Shown here one piece after another: positions 51,776 to 59,491 of a stretch of DNA of 64,000 nt. Under the pieces are notes generated by a model. That model made no database searches and was not told where the DNA came from. It saw only the letters and a program-made list of their open reading frames with translations. How positions within the stretch are numbered: position 1 is the stretch's first letter; every line of letters begins with the position of its first letter. Source of the DNA: Amycolatopsis eburnea (GTDB taxonomy: Bacteria; Actinomycetota; Actinomycetes; Mycobacteriales; Pseudonocardiaceae). The position numbers and the translations under genes were made by a program. The stretch is from the NCBI RefSeq assembly GCF_003937945.1, contig NZ_RSEC01000060.1, positions 248,001 through 312,000 on the forward strand, read 5' to 3'.

Positions 51776-53218
51776 TCACTGCCGCTTCAGCGCGGGCCAG
51801 ACGTCCCGCCACGGCGCCGTCCGGCCGTCGTATTCCCACAGCAGCCCGTCGACCACCGTCGTCTCGTGCGCGAAGTACGGCCGCAGCTGCCCCGGGTCGA
51901 AGCCCGCGAACAGCACCGCGTCCGCCGACTCCGGTGGCGGGCCGAAGTACCAGTACCCGCGGTGTCCACTGTAGACACGCTGGATGCCGTACGGCGCGCC
52001 GTAGAACTCCGTCACCGCCGCGAACGGGTAGATCTCCGCGTACACCGCGGTCCGCGCCCGGACGTCGGCCGGCAGCGCCGCGTACGCCTGCCCGATCGCC
52101 TTCGCCAGCTCCTGCTGCGGCAGCTCCCCCTGCGCGAACGCGCTGCCGAGCTGGAACGGCCCGTACGACGTCCGCGCCGTCGCCGGCCACACCGGCAACG
52201 CGGCCAGCGTGACCACGGCCGAGAACGCGAACACCGGCCACACCACCGCTTTCCACCAGCGGACCAGGTTCCGGCGGGTCAGCTCGGTGGCCGCGGCCGC
52301 GAACGGCACCGCGTACAGCCCCGTGACGTAGTTCGCCCGCCCGTGCAGCACCAGCACGGCCACCGCCACCCCGAGCGCCGCGACGCCGAGGTACCGGTAC
52401 GGCCGCAGTTCCGGCGACCGCAGCAGCCGCCACACCCCGTAGACCAGCGCGAGCACGCCCGCGCCGATCCCGGCACCGAGAAGCGCGTCGCGCGCGAAGC
52501 TGCCGTAGCCGGGGAATTCCGCCGCGACGACGTCGCTCATGTGGGTGTACGGCCAGCCGTGCGCGGCCTGCCAGACGAGCGTCGGCACCGTGGCGGCGAC
52601 GGCGATCGCCGCGCCCAGCCAGAGCTTCGGCCGGGTGAGCAGCTCCCGCGGCCCCAGCCACAGCGCGGCGAGCAGCACCGCCGCCCACAACGCGGGGATC
52701 AGGAACTTCGTCTCCAGCGACACCGCCGTCACGACGCCGGCCCACCCGAGCAGGCCGTCGCGCCGCGTGCGGGTCCAGCGGACCAGCAGCCAGCTGACGA
52801 CCGTCCAGAGGAACGGGTCGAGCACGTACGTGGCCAGCCAGTGGCTCGCGATGACGATGCCGGACGTCGCGTAGCACGCGGCCGCCATCACCTGCGCGCC
52901 GCGGCCGCCGCCGAGCTCGCGGGCGATCAGCGCCGTGACGACCACCCCGGCGGCCGCGGCCAGCGTCATCGGCAGCCGCAGCGCGACGAGCGAGCCCGGC
53001 GCGAGCCAGTCCATCGCCGCCGCCAGCGCCGGGATGAGCGGTGGCTGGTCGAAATACCCCCAGTCCAGGTGATCTCGACCGGCCACCAGGAAGTACAGCT
53101 CGTCGAACCCGCCGGCGTAGCGCCCGCTGGTCAGCAGCAGCGCGAGCCCGGCAAGGCCGGCGACCACGAGCACCGGGCCGGTGGCGAACGCCGTCTTCGG
53201 TCGCGTCAGGACAGTCAC
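51776..53218 (-). CDS. GT39-family (PMT/ArnT-like) membrane glycosyltransferase
   Basis: A 480-residue GT-C glycosyltransferase with about 10-12 helices. The catalytic acidic pair D39-E40 is in GRYAGGFDELYFLV at the first outer loop, followed by WGYFDQPPLIPALAAAMDWL as in ArnT and actinobacterial GT39 proteins. These move a sugar from a polyprenyl phosphate to a lipid, protein or wall polymer on the outer membrane face. The C-terminal outer domain has YGIQRVYSGHRGYWYFGPPP. GTG 53218 has GGAG about 5 nt upstream; the longer frame from 53320 would add a polar tail. It is paired with the GPP34 gene. Confidence 0.88.
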   Translation of the reverse strand: MTVLTRPKTAFATGPVLVVAGLAGLALLLTSGRYAGGFDELYFLVAGRDHLDWGYFDQPPLIPALAAAMDWLAPGSLVALRLPMTLAAAAGVVVTALIARELGGGRGAQVMAAACYATSGIVIASHWLATYVLDPFLWTVVSWLLVRWTRTRRDGLLGWAGVVTAVSLETKFLIPALWAAVLLAALWLGPRELLTRPKLWLGAAIAVAATVPTLVWQAAHGWPYTHMSDVVAAEFPGYGSFARDALLGAGIGAGVLALVYGVWRLLRSPELRPYRYLGVAALGVAVAVLVLHGRANYVTGLYAVPFAAAATELTRRNLVRWWKAVVWPVFAFSAVVTLAALPVWPATARTSYGPFQLGSAFAQGELPQQELAKAIGQAYAALPADVRARTAVYAEIYPFAAVTEFYGAPYGIQRVYSGHRGYWYFGPPPESADAVLFAGFDPGQLRPYFAHETTVVDGLLWEYDGRTAPWRDVWPALKRQ

Positions 53219-53388
53219 CTTTCTCCCCCCCTCGCCTTCGGTGTCCCCAGTCCACCGGTCCGCGGGGGCCCGGCGAAACCGGACGAGGGAGGTGATCGCG
53301 GCGACGAACGTTGCGAGCACCCGGCGCGAGGCGCAACTTTGGTTGTCATCCGGGCGCGGCGAGCCCGCCCGGCGATTACCGTGACCGC

Positions 53389-54627
53389 GTGACCACCGCC
53401 CGGCGGCCGCTGTGGCCGAGCCGCTCCGACGCCTGCTGGCTGTTCTTCGCGGCGTTCGCGTTCTCCGGCATGAACGCGCTCTTCTTCGCGCTCGGCGACC
53501 GGACGACGGGCTCGCTCGGCCCGGCGGCCGGGCTGGCGCTGCAGGTGGTCTGCGACTTCACCCTGGTGCTGCTGTTCCGGTTCCCGGTCCAGGTGTGCGC
53601 CTTCGTCACCGCGGTCGCGTTCGCGATGCTCGCGTCCGACGTCTTCGCGCCCGGCCTGCTCGTGCCGCGGCACCCGCTGGCGCTGCTGACCGTCCCGACG
53701 ATCACGCCGGTGGTCCTGTCGCAGGCGGCGCGGGTGCTGGACCGGCGGACCGTGCTGTGGGTGGCCGGGATCCTGGCGGTCGTGGCGTCGCGGCCGTGGA
53801 CGCCGGACTGGGCGGTCACGCCGTTCGGGTTGCTCAGCACGGCGCTGCCGGCGCTCGTTTCGCTGTACTTCGAGGCGCGCCGCCAGCTGCTGCAGTCGTT
53901 GCGCGACCGTGCGGAACGGGCCGAGCGCGAACAGCACCTGCTCGCCGAGCAGGCCCGCGCGGAGGAACGGCGGCGGCTCGCGGGCGAGATGCACGACGTC
54001 GTCACGCACCGGCTCAGCCTGATGGTGCTGCACGCCGGCGCGCTCGGCGTGACGTCGGCGGAACCGGCCGTGCGGACGGCGGCCGAGGACATCCGCCGCG
54101 AGGGCGCCCAGGCGCTCGACGAGCTGCGCGACCTGGTCGGCGTGCTGCGCAACGGCACCGAGATCGGCGGCGCGCGCACGCTCAGCCCGGCCGAGCCCGG
54201 CGACCCGGCGCGGCTCGTCGAGGAGTCCTGTTCGGTCGGGGTGGCGACGGAGCTGGTGGTGGACGGCGACCCGGCACGGGTGTCCCCGACCGTCGCGCGC
54301 ACCGCGTACCGCCTGGTCCAGGAGGCGCTGACGAACGTGCGCAAGCACGCACCGGGCGCGTCGGCGACGGTTTCCCTCCGTTACCGAGACGACGGCCTGG
54401 ACGTCTCGGTCGGCAACACGGCCGCGGCGAGCCCACCCGACCCGGCACTGGCCGGCAGCGGCTCCGGCGCGGGCCTGGCGGGCCTGCGCCAGCGCGTCGA
54501 GCTGGTCGGCGGCCGCTTCGAGGCGGGCCCGGCCCCCGGCGGCGGGTTCCGGGTCGGTGCGATACTGCCCGCTTACGTACCGACGGCGGAAGGCACGCAC
54601 TGTGATCCCGGTGCTCGTGGTCGATGA
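53389..54627 (+). CDS. Sensor histidine kinase (NarL/HisKA_3 type)
   Basis: A 412-residue kinase with four or five N-terminal membrane helices (residues about 15-160) forming the sensor. A coiled linker leads to a HisKA_3 dimer domain with EERRRLAGEMHDVVTHRLSL (phospho-His at about 202). The HATPase domain has YRLVQEALTNVRKHAPGASA (N box) and GSGAGLAGLRQRVELVGGRF (G box). It phosphorylates the response regulator encoded by the next gene, with which it overlaps by 26 bp. The stimulus is unknown. GTG 53389 is chosen; another GTG 8 bp upstream is out of frame. Confidence 0.93.
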   Translation: MTTARRPLWPSRSDACWLFFAAFAFSGMNALFFALGDRTTGSLGPAAGLALQVVCDFTLVLLFRFPVQVCAFVTAVAFAMLASDVFAPGLLVPRHPLALLTVPTITPVVLSQAARVLDRRTVLWVAGILAVVASRPWTPDWAVTPFGLLSTALPALVSLYFEARRQLLQSLRDRAERAEREQHLLAEQARAEERRRLAGEMHDVVTHRLSLMVLHAGALGVTSAEPAVRTAAEDIRREGAQALDELRDLVGVLRNGTEIGGARTLSPAEPGDPARLVEESCSVGVATELVVDGDPARVSPTVARTAYRLVQEALTNVRKHAPGASATVSLRYRDDGLDVSVGNTAAASPPDPALAGSGSGAGLAGLRQRVELVGGRFEAGPAPGGGFRVGAILPAYVPTAEGTHCDPGARGR

Positions 54628-55252
54628 CGAGCCGATGGTGTGCGCCCACCTGCGCACGATCCTGGGCTCGGCAGGCGACATCGACGTGGTCGCCCAGGCG
54701 GCCGACGGCGCCGAAGCGGTCGAGGCCGTGGTCCGCCACCGCCCCCGCGTGGTCCTGATGGACCTGCGCATGCCGGGCGTCGACGGCCTGACGGCGATCG
54801 CCCGCATCACGGCCATGCCGGACCCGCCGGCGGTGGTGGCGCTGACGACGTTCGACGCGGACACCTACGTCATCCGCGCCCTGCGCGCCGGAGCGGCGGG
54901 CTTCCTGGTCAAATCGACCCCGCCGGAGGACCTGATTGGCCTGGTCCGCGTGGCAGCGGACGGCCACACGGTGCTGTCACCGTCGGCTGCTCGCCGGTTG
55001 GTGGCGTTGTCCTCGGACGGCCGTGAGCGCGGGGAGGACGCGCGGCGCCGGACCGCGGGGCTGACCGAGCGGGAGCGGGACGTGCTGGCGTGCCTGGGCG
55101 AGGGACTGTCCAATGCGGACATCGCAGGGCGGCTGCATCTGGCTGAGGCGACGGTGAAGAGCTATGTGTCGCGGATGTTGGTGAAGCTGGAGTGTGCGAA
55201 CCGGACGCAGGCGGGGTTGCTGGCTCATGAGGCGGGGTTGGTGGCTCGCTAG
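54602..55252 (+). CDS. NarL/FixJ-family response regulator
   Basis: A 216-residue regulator. The receiver domain has the acidic pair DD in VLVVDDEPMV, phospho-acceptor Asp54 in VVLMDLRMPGVDG, and the conserved Lys in GFLVKSTPPEDL. The C-terminal LuxR HTH is GLTERERDVLACLGEGLSNA then DIAGRLHLAEATVKSYVSRM. It is the partner of the overlapping kinase. It is followed by about 740 bp without a convincing gene, holding the repeat array. Confidence 0.94.
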   Translation: MIPVLVVDDEPMVCAHLRTILGSAGDIDVVAQAADGAEAVEAVVRHRPRVVLMDLRMPGVDGLTAIARITAMPDPPAVVALTTFDADTYVIRALRAGAAGFLVKSTPPEDLIGLVRVAADGHTVLSPSAARRLVALSSDGRERGEDARRRTAGLTERERDVLACLGEGLSNADIAGRLHLAEATVKSYVSRMLVKLECANRTQAGLLAHEAGLVAR

Positions 55253-55434
55253 GGTGCGTAGTTTGCGGCGGGTGGGGTCCGCTGCGGGATCTGTGCGATG
55301 GGGTCCGGCTGTGGGGCACCGGGTGCGGGGAGCTTGGTTTTGCGGGTCTGTGTGACGTTGTCGTCGATGCGGGTGGACGCCTCTTTGCTGAGCGGTGGGC
55401 GGCCTGGACTTGGTCGGGTAGATCCGGGGGTTGA
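55253..55434. other. Non-coding flank of the repeat array
   Basis: No convincing gene. From about 55351 a degenerate version of the 72-bp unit can be traced (TTGTCG..., then GACGCCTC...). Base composition is G/T-skewed on the plus strand and codon use is unlike the neighbours. Confidence 0.5.
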
Positions 55435-55890
55435 GGTGCCTGGCTAGCTCGGGGATCTGTTGTCGCGGGTGCGGTCGATGCCTCGCTGCGGGAACCGAGG
55501 CGTTCATGTTGCTCGGTCGACTCGGGAATCTGGTGTCACGCAGGCGGTGGCTGCCTCGCCGCGCAAACCGAGGCATTCATGTGCCCGGCCGACCCGAGGA
55601 TCTCTTGTCACGCACGCGGTAGATGCCTCACCGCAGGAACCGAGACGGTTACGTGCTCGGCCGACCCGAGAATCTCTTGTCACGCACACGGTAGATGCCT
55701 CACCGCAGGAACCGAGACGGTTACGTGCTCGGCCGACCCGAGAATCTCTTGTCACGCACACGGTAGATGCCTCACCGCGGAAACCGAGGCGGTTGCGTGC
55801 TCGGCTGGTCCGAGAATCTGGTGTCACGCAGGCGGTGGATGCCTCGCCGCGCAAACCGAGGCATTCGCGTAGTCGGCTGGCTCGGGAATC
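55435..55890. repeat. 72-bp tandem repeat array (about six units)
   Basis: Units begin near 55476 (73 bp), 55549, 55621, 55693, 55765 and 55837 (cut short near 55890), plus a partial unit from about 55435. Units at 55621-55692 and 55693-55764 are identical; the outer ones diverge. A shared core reads TGTCACGCACACGGTAGATG then CCTC. Two small stems recur: TGCCTCG...CGAGGCA (perfect in units 2 and 6) and CTCGG-N5-CCGAG (perfect in units 3, 4 and 5, with a different loop in unit 5). The array is less GC-rich than the genes around it. Because 72 is a multiple of 3, several frames stay open on both strands, but no start signal or coding bias supports a protein. The remaining bases 55891-55991 show no feature. 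Confidence 0.85.
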
Positions 55891-55991
55891 GCCGCCGATG
55901 GTTCCGCAATTCGTTGGGCCGCCTTGGTTGCTCGCGCGGGTGGGGACATGGGGGTGGGCCCGTAGCCGGTGGCTGCGGGCCTGTCCCGTGT

Positions 55992-57197
55992 TCAGGCTGC
56001 GAAGGGCAGGGGTTGATGCAGGTTGTTGCGCCTGGGTTTTCGGCGTTTGTCCAGGAACCGTGGGGGCAGGAATTCGGGGTGGCCGTCGGTGGCGATGCGG
56101 ACTTGCCAACCCGAGCGGTGCAACAGCCGGTGGTGGTGGCCGCACAACAGGACCAGGTTCGCCAGCTCGGTCGGGCCGCCCTCGGCCCAGTGCCGGATGT
56201 GATGACCCTGGCAATGCCGTGGCGGGCGATGGCAACCCGGGAACGTGCAGCCGCGATCGCGCAGGAACAACGCCCGGCGCAGGCCCGGTGAGATCAGGCG
56301 GCGGGCACGACCTAAGTCGAGGGGTTCGCTGGCGGAGCCGAGGACAGCGGGGATCACCTTGCAGTCACAGGCATGCAGGCGGGCCTCGGCGGCCGAAATC
56401 AGGCCGGTATCGCCGAGCGTTGCCTGCCCCAGACCGGATTTCAGGTCCGCCAGGGAGACCGCGACCATGACGTGGGCGCGTTCTCCGGCTTGGGTGGGTA
56501 GCTCTGGGGAGTTGAGCGCGAGGTCGACTGCGTCGGAGAAGGCGTCGCCGTAGCGTTCCTGTGGGGAGCGGAGGTCGTCGGCGCCGCGGCGTTCGGCCAG
56601 CGCGTCGAGCAGGGCGCTGGCGCGGGTGCCGGTTTCGTCGTCGAAGCGACCGGACAGTTCCCAGGTTCCGGTGCGTTTGCGGCGCAGCGACAGTTCCCGG
56701 GCGGGGGTAGCGGGTTCAGTGTCTTCGGGGGCGGGGCCGTCGGGGTCGAGGTGAGCCAGGATCCGCGCGCCCAGGGCGGCGACTTGCTTGTGACCGCCCT
56801 CGGCGGCGAAGGCCAGGAGATCGGCCTCGGCGGTATCGCGGTGCATGGCGGGGATCTGGGAGACGGCCTCGATGATGGTGTCGATCATCGGGGTGCTCAA
56901 CGAGCCGGTCACGGCAGCGGCACCGGTGGCCGGGGCGAGGACGGGGGTGGCGTCGGAGGAGTAGAGGGCCTGGGCACGAGCGACGGTGCGTCTGGCGGCA
57001 GCATGCGGAACATCGGCGAGGTGCTCATAAAGCCGTGCAGTGGAACGGTATCCGAAGAGTTCCATAACGCCGCGGGATTCGATTTCCACCAGCAGCGCAC
57101 CGATTTCCGCCTCAGCAGACCGCACCACAGTGAGCAGCGCAACGACACGGTCGGCCAAGGCCGCCGCATCCGCTTGCCACACCGCTTCTCTGTCCAC
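55992..57197 (-). CDS. DUF222-HNH endonuclease (13E12-repeat type)
   Basis: A 401-residue protein. The N-terminal DUF222 domain spans about residues 10-260 (LGARILAHLDPDGPAPED; ELSGRFDDETGTRASALLDA). The C-terminal HNH nuclease has CTFPGCHRPPRHCQGHHIRH then WAEGGPTELANLVLLCGHHH, with both zinc Cys and the catalytic His pair intact. These genes are abundant in actinobacteria; in M. tuberculosis the 13E12 family is repeated and is a phage integration target. A CGAAC-N4-GTTC SOS-like box lies 21 bp upstream, and the 72-bp repeats lie 100 bp beyond the stop. The role is unknown: a selfish nuclease or damage-response enzyme. Confidence 0.92.
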   Translation of the reverse strand: MDREAVWQADAAALADRVVALLTVVRSAEAEIGALLVEIESRGVMELFGYRSTARLYEHLADVPHAAARRTVARAQALYSSDATPVLAPATGAAAVTGSLSTPMIDTIIEAVSQIPAMHRDTAEADLLAFAAEGGHKQVAALGARILAHLDPDGPAPEDTEPATPARELSLRRKRTGTWELSGRFDDETGTRASALLDALAERRGADDLRSPQERYGDAFSDAVDLALNSPELPTQAGERAHVMVAVSLADLKSGLGQATLGDTGLISAAEARLHACDCKVIPAVLGSASEPLDLGRARRLISPGLRRALFLRDRGCTFPGCHRPPRHCQGHHIRHWAEGGPTELANLVLLCGHHHRLLHRSGWQVRIATDGHPEFLPPRFLDKRRKPRRNNLHQPLPFAA

Positions 57198-57218
57198 ACA
57201 CCAAGACTACCGGCCATA

Positions 57219-57231
57219 CGAACACCTGTTC
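57219..57231 (-). promoter_or_regulatory. Candidate LexA (SOS) box
   Basis: CGAACACCTGTTC matches the mycobacterial/actinobacterial LexA core CGAAC-N4-GTTC, though the outer bases are A and A rather than T and G/A. It lies 21 bp before the HNH start. I recall that several 13E12-family genes in M. tuberculosis also carry LexA boxes. Confidence 0.55.
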
Positions 57232-57254
57232 ATCACACGATCAGGTGGAACAGA

Positions 57255-57971
57255 TCAAGGCCACAACAACGGAACAGCGTGCCAAACCGCCCACCCGATC
57301 ACCACGAACCAGCCAAGAATCCAGAAAAACCCAGGAATCCCAGTCCGCTCAGCAAGCGAAGAAGCATCATCCCCCACCACCCCACGGAACCGGTTCGCGA
57401 CCAGCGCCCCCAACCCACCCAGCTCACTGGTCAGCAGCAACCAAGCCTCCGCATACGCGACGCCGTTCTTCAACCAGTCCGGCGCCCACCGCAGCGCGCA
57501 GAACACGACCGCGCCCACCGCGACGACCGCCGCGCCGGTGATCACGTCCCGTGTGAACAGCAGGATGAACAGCATCGCGACCGCGGTCAGGGCCAGCACC
57601 GCCGGTACCAGACCCCGGTGCAGCAGCGCTGCCGCGCCGAGGCCGGCCAAGGGTGGCATCGCGTAGCCGGCCGCGGTGGCCAGGATGCCCGCGAACGGTG
57701 ACGGGTTCCAATGCTCGGTCTGACCGGACTCCGCGCCGGTGATTTCGATGCGGAAGACGCCGCCGCCGGTCAGGATGCTCACCAGGGCGTGGCCGCCCTC
57801 GTGGAAGAGGGTGCCGAGGACGTTCACGCGGTTCAACAGCAGACGGGTTCCGGTGGTCATGAGGGCGAACGACGTCGCCGACACCGCGCCGGCGAACACC
57901 GCGGTCGTGCCCACCAGTGCCCAGCCGGGCGCGGGCACCGTCTCGTTGAGCACCGCGAAGGCGGACGCCAC
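57255..57971 (-). CDS. M50-type membrane metallopeptidase-like protein
   Basis: A 238-residue protein with about six helices. The zinc motif HExxH is H57-E58-G-G-H61 in LGTLFHEGGHALVSILTGG, in the first hydrophobic region. ATAAGYAMPPLAGLG, with a polar/proline site in a later helix, is typical of the M50B-like 'M50 family metallopeptidase' of actinobacteria. It may cleave membrane proteins within the bilayer. A site-2 NPDG motif is not seen (it has FTRDVITG instead), so the activity is uncertain. It is separate from the HNH gene (57-bp gap) and lies 5 bp from the HxlR gene on the same strand. Confidence 0.8.
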   Translation of the reverse strand: MASAFAVLNETVPAPGWALVGTTAVFAGAVSATSFALMTTGTRLLLNRVNVLGTLFHEGGHALVSILTGGGVFRIEITGAESGQTEHWNPSPFAGILATAAGYAMPPLAGLGAAALLHRGLVPAVLALTAVAMLFILLFTRDVITGAAVVAVGAVVFCALRWAPDWLKNGVAYAEAWLLLTSELGGLGALVANRFRGVVGDDASSLAERTGIPGFFWILGWFVVIGWAVWHAVPLLWP

Positions 57972-57976
57972 GGAAT

Positions 57977-58351
57977 CTACGCCGACGCCGGGGTGTGCTC
58001 CGCGTCGTACGCATCACGCGCGTCCTGCACCGAAGACATGTGCACGCGCGCCCACCGGTCCAGCATCTCCAGCGGCTCCGACAGGTTCCGGCCCAGCGGC
58101 GTCAGCTCGTACTCCACCTTCGGCGGGATCGTCGCGTACGCCGTGCGGGTGAGGATGCCGTCGCGGACCAGGCTCCGCAGCGTCTGGGTGAGGACCTTCT
58201 GCGAGATCCCGTCCACGCGGCGGCCGATCTCGGTGAACCGGAGCGGGCCGTCCTTCAGCGCGCCCACGATGAGCACGGTCCACTGGTCGCCGATGCGGTC
58301 GAGCAGCTGGCGGGTCGGGCAGTTGCGGTCGTACGGGTCGGGCTGCCACAC
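57977..58351 (-). CDS. HxlR-family transcriptional regulator
   Basis: A 124-residue winged-helix regulator with the HxlR signature: CPTRQLLDRIGDQWTVLIVG, LRFTEIGRRVDGISQKVLTQ, and the wing DGILTRTAYATIPPKVEYEL. HxlR proteins sense oxidants, aldehydes or quinones. GTG 58351 is preferred over the frame start at 58366 because AGGAG lies 7 nt upstream of it. It is followed 5 bp later by the M50-like protease, so the two may be one unit. Confidence 0.9.
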   Translation of the reverse strand: MWQPDPYDRNCPTRQLLDRIGDQWTVLIVGALKDGPLRFTEIGRRVDGISQKVLTQTLRSLVRDGILTRTAYATIPPKVEYELTPLGRNLSEPLEMLDRWARVHMSSVQDARDAYDAEHTPASA

Positions 58352-58391
58352 GGCGCGTCTCCTCACTTTCCGAGAGAGAGTAACACGCGTT

Positions 58392-59024
58392 TCAGCCGGT
58401 GGGGGCCATCAGCGCTTCGAACAGGATCCGCAGGTGCCGGCGCCCGCGGTCCCAGCGGGCCTCCAGTTCCTCCTGGTCGCGCGTGGCCCAGCTGGCGATG
58501 AGGATGCCGCGCACGACGTCCATCGCCGTGTACACCGCGTGCAGGAACTCGTGGTGCCCGGCGTGCTCCGGCATCAGCGCCCGGCCGAACTCGACCAGGC
58601 TCGACGTCGCGATCGGCTCGACCGCCGCCATCTGGCTGCGCAGCTCGGGGTCGGTGCGCGAGGCCACCCACAGCTCCACCGTCGCCGAGAACACCGGACC
58701 CTGGTGCATCTCCCACATCAGCTGCAGCGCGTCGCCGACCGGGTCGCTGGACGCGCGCAGCCGGTCGAGCTCGGCCATCGCGACCTCGGTGCGCTTGGCC
58801 GCCAGGTGCCGGATCGCCGACGTCACCAGGTCGGCCTTGGTCGGGAAGTGGTGCACCTGCGCGCCGCGCGTGACGCCGGCGCGGTCGGCCACGCGGGTGG
58901 TCGTCGTGCCCGCGTAGCCGTACTCGACGAGGCAGTCGATCGTCGCGTCGAGCAGCCGGACGCGCATCGCCGCGCTGCGCTCTTCCTGCGTGCGGCCGGT
59001 CGATCCCCGTCGTGGCGCTGACAT
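58392..59024 (-). CDS. TetR-family regulator
   Basis: A 210-residue repressor. The HTH spans about residues 20-66 (MRVRLLDATIDCLVEYGYAG then TTTRVADRAGVTRGAQVHHF). The ligand domain contains HQGPVFSATVELWVASRTDP. It lies 9 bp downstream of the SRPBCC gene on the same strand, so the two are co-transcribed under the paired GTACCA operators. It is distinct in sequence from the divergent TetR at 59492; the two may control each other. Confidence 0.9.
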   Translation of the reverse strand: MSAPRRGSTGRTQEERSAAMRVRLLDATIDCLVEYGYAGTTTTRVADRAGVTRGAQVHHFPTKADLVTSAIRHLAAKRTEVAMAELDRLRASSDPVGDALQLMWEMHQGPVFSATVELWVASRTDPELRSQMAAVEPIATSSLVEFGRALMPEHAGHHEFLHAVYTAMDVVRGILIASWATRDQEELEARWDRGRRHLRILFEALMAPTG

Positions 59025-59033
59025 GCGCCCACC

Positions 59034-59468
59034 TTATGGGGCCACCGGCGCCGCCTCGACCAGCCCCGCCACGACCCGCCCGATGAAGCGCCCGAGGAAC
59101 CGCCGGTAGAACCAGCCCGTGCCGGGGATCTTCGGCGTGAACGTCGAGTGCCAGTGGATCTCGGTGCCGCCGTCGTGCGGCGAAAGATCGACGTAGGCGA
59201 CGTAGTCCCGCAGCGGCAGGCCGTGGTCCAGCGCGTAGCCGAACCGGCGGCCCGGCTCCAGCGCGACGATCTTCTCGTACGACTTGACGCTGCCGGTCCG
59301 GAACAGCCGGATCGCGCCGAGGCCTTCCGGCTCCCCCTCGCCTTCGCGGACCAGCTCGAACGAGCCCAGCGGCGACCACCGCGGCCAGCTCGCGCCGTCG
59401 CGGAGGAGCGCGTACACGGTGTCGGGCGGCGCGGACGTCCGGCCGCGCACGGAAATGCTCTGTACCAT
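59034..59468 (-). CDS. SRPBCC-family protein
   Basis: A 144-residue START/Bet v1-fold protein. The opening SISVRGRTSAPPDTVYALLR and the middle GASWPRWSPLGSFELVREGE followed by IHWHSTFTPKIPGTG are typical of polyketide cyclase/dehydrase-like SRPBCC proteins. These hold a hydrophobic ligand in a central cavity. There is no catalytic signature and the ligand is unknown. ATG 59468 is preferred and lies inside the first operator palindrome; no Shine-Dalgarno sequence is seen. It heads a unit with the TetR at 58392 and is divergent from a second TetR. Confidence 0.85.
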   Translation of the reverse strand: MVQSISVRGRTSAPPDTVYALLRDGASWPRWSPLGSFELVREGEGEPEGLGAIRLFRTGSVKSYEKIVALEPGRRFGYALDHGLPLRDYVAYVDLSPHDGGTEIHWHSTFTPKIPGTGWFYRRFLGRFIGRVVAGLVEAAPVAP

Positions 59469-59491
59469 TTGGTACGTGTACCATCTGGTAC
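59462..59491. promoter_or_regulatory. Paired 14-bp TetR operators over the start codons
   Basis: GTACCATTTGGTAC (59462-59475) and GTACCATCTGGTAC (59478-59491) are spaced 16 bp apart. The first contains the ATG of the SRPBCC gene; the second ends one base before the ATG at 59492. TACCAT (59479-59484) is a -10 lying 7 nt before that ATG, so the operator covers the promoter. Confidence 0.78.

Noticed and set aside
55435..55890. CRISPR array
   Set aside because: The repeats are contiguous 72-bp units with no unique spacers between conserved direct repeats, and there are no cas genes in the window.
55460..56470. Long plus-strand frame encoding 24-residue repeats (repeat protein)
   Set aside because: It stays open only because the unit is 72 bp. 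A second plus-strand frame and the minus strand are open too, it starts with TTG without a ribosome site, and it runs antisense into the HNH gene.
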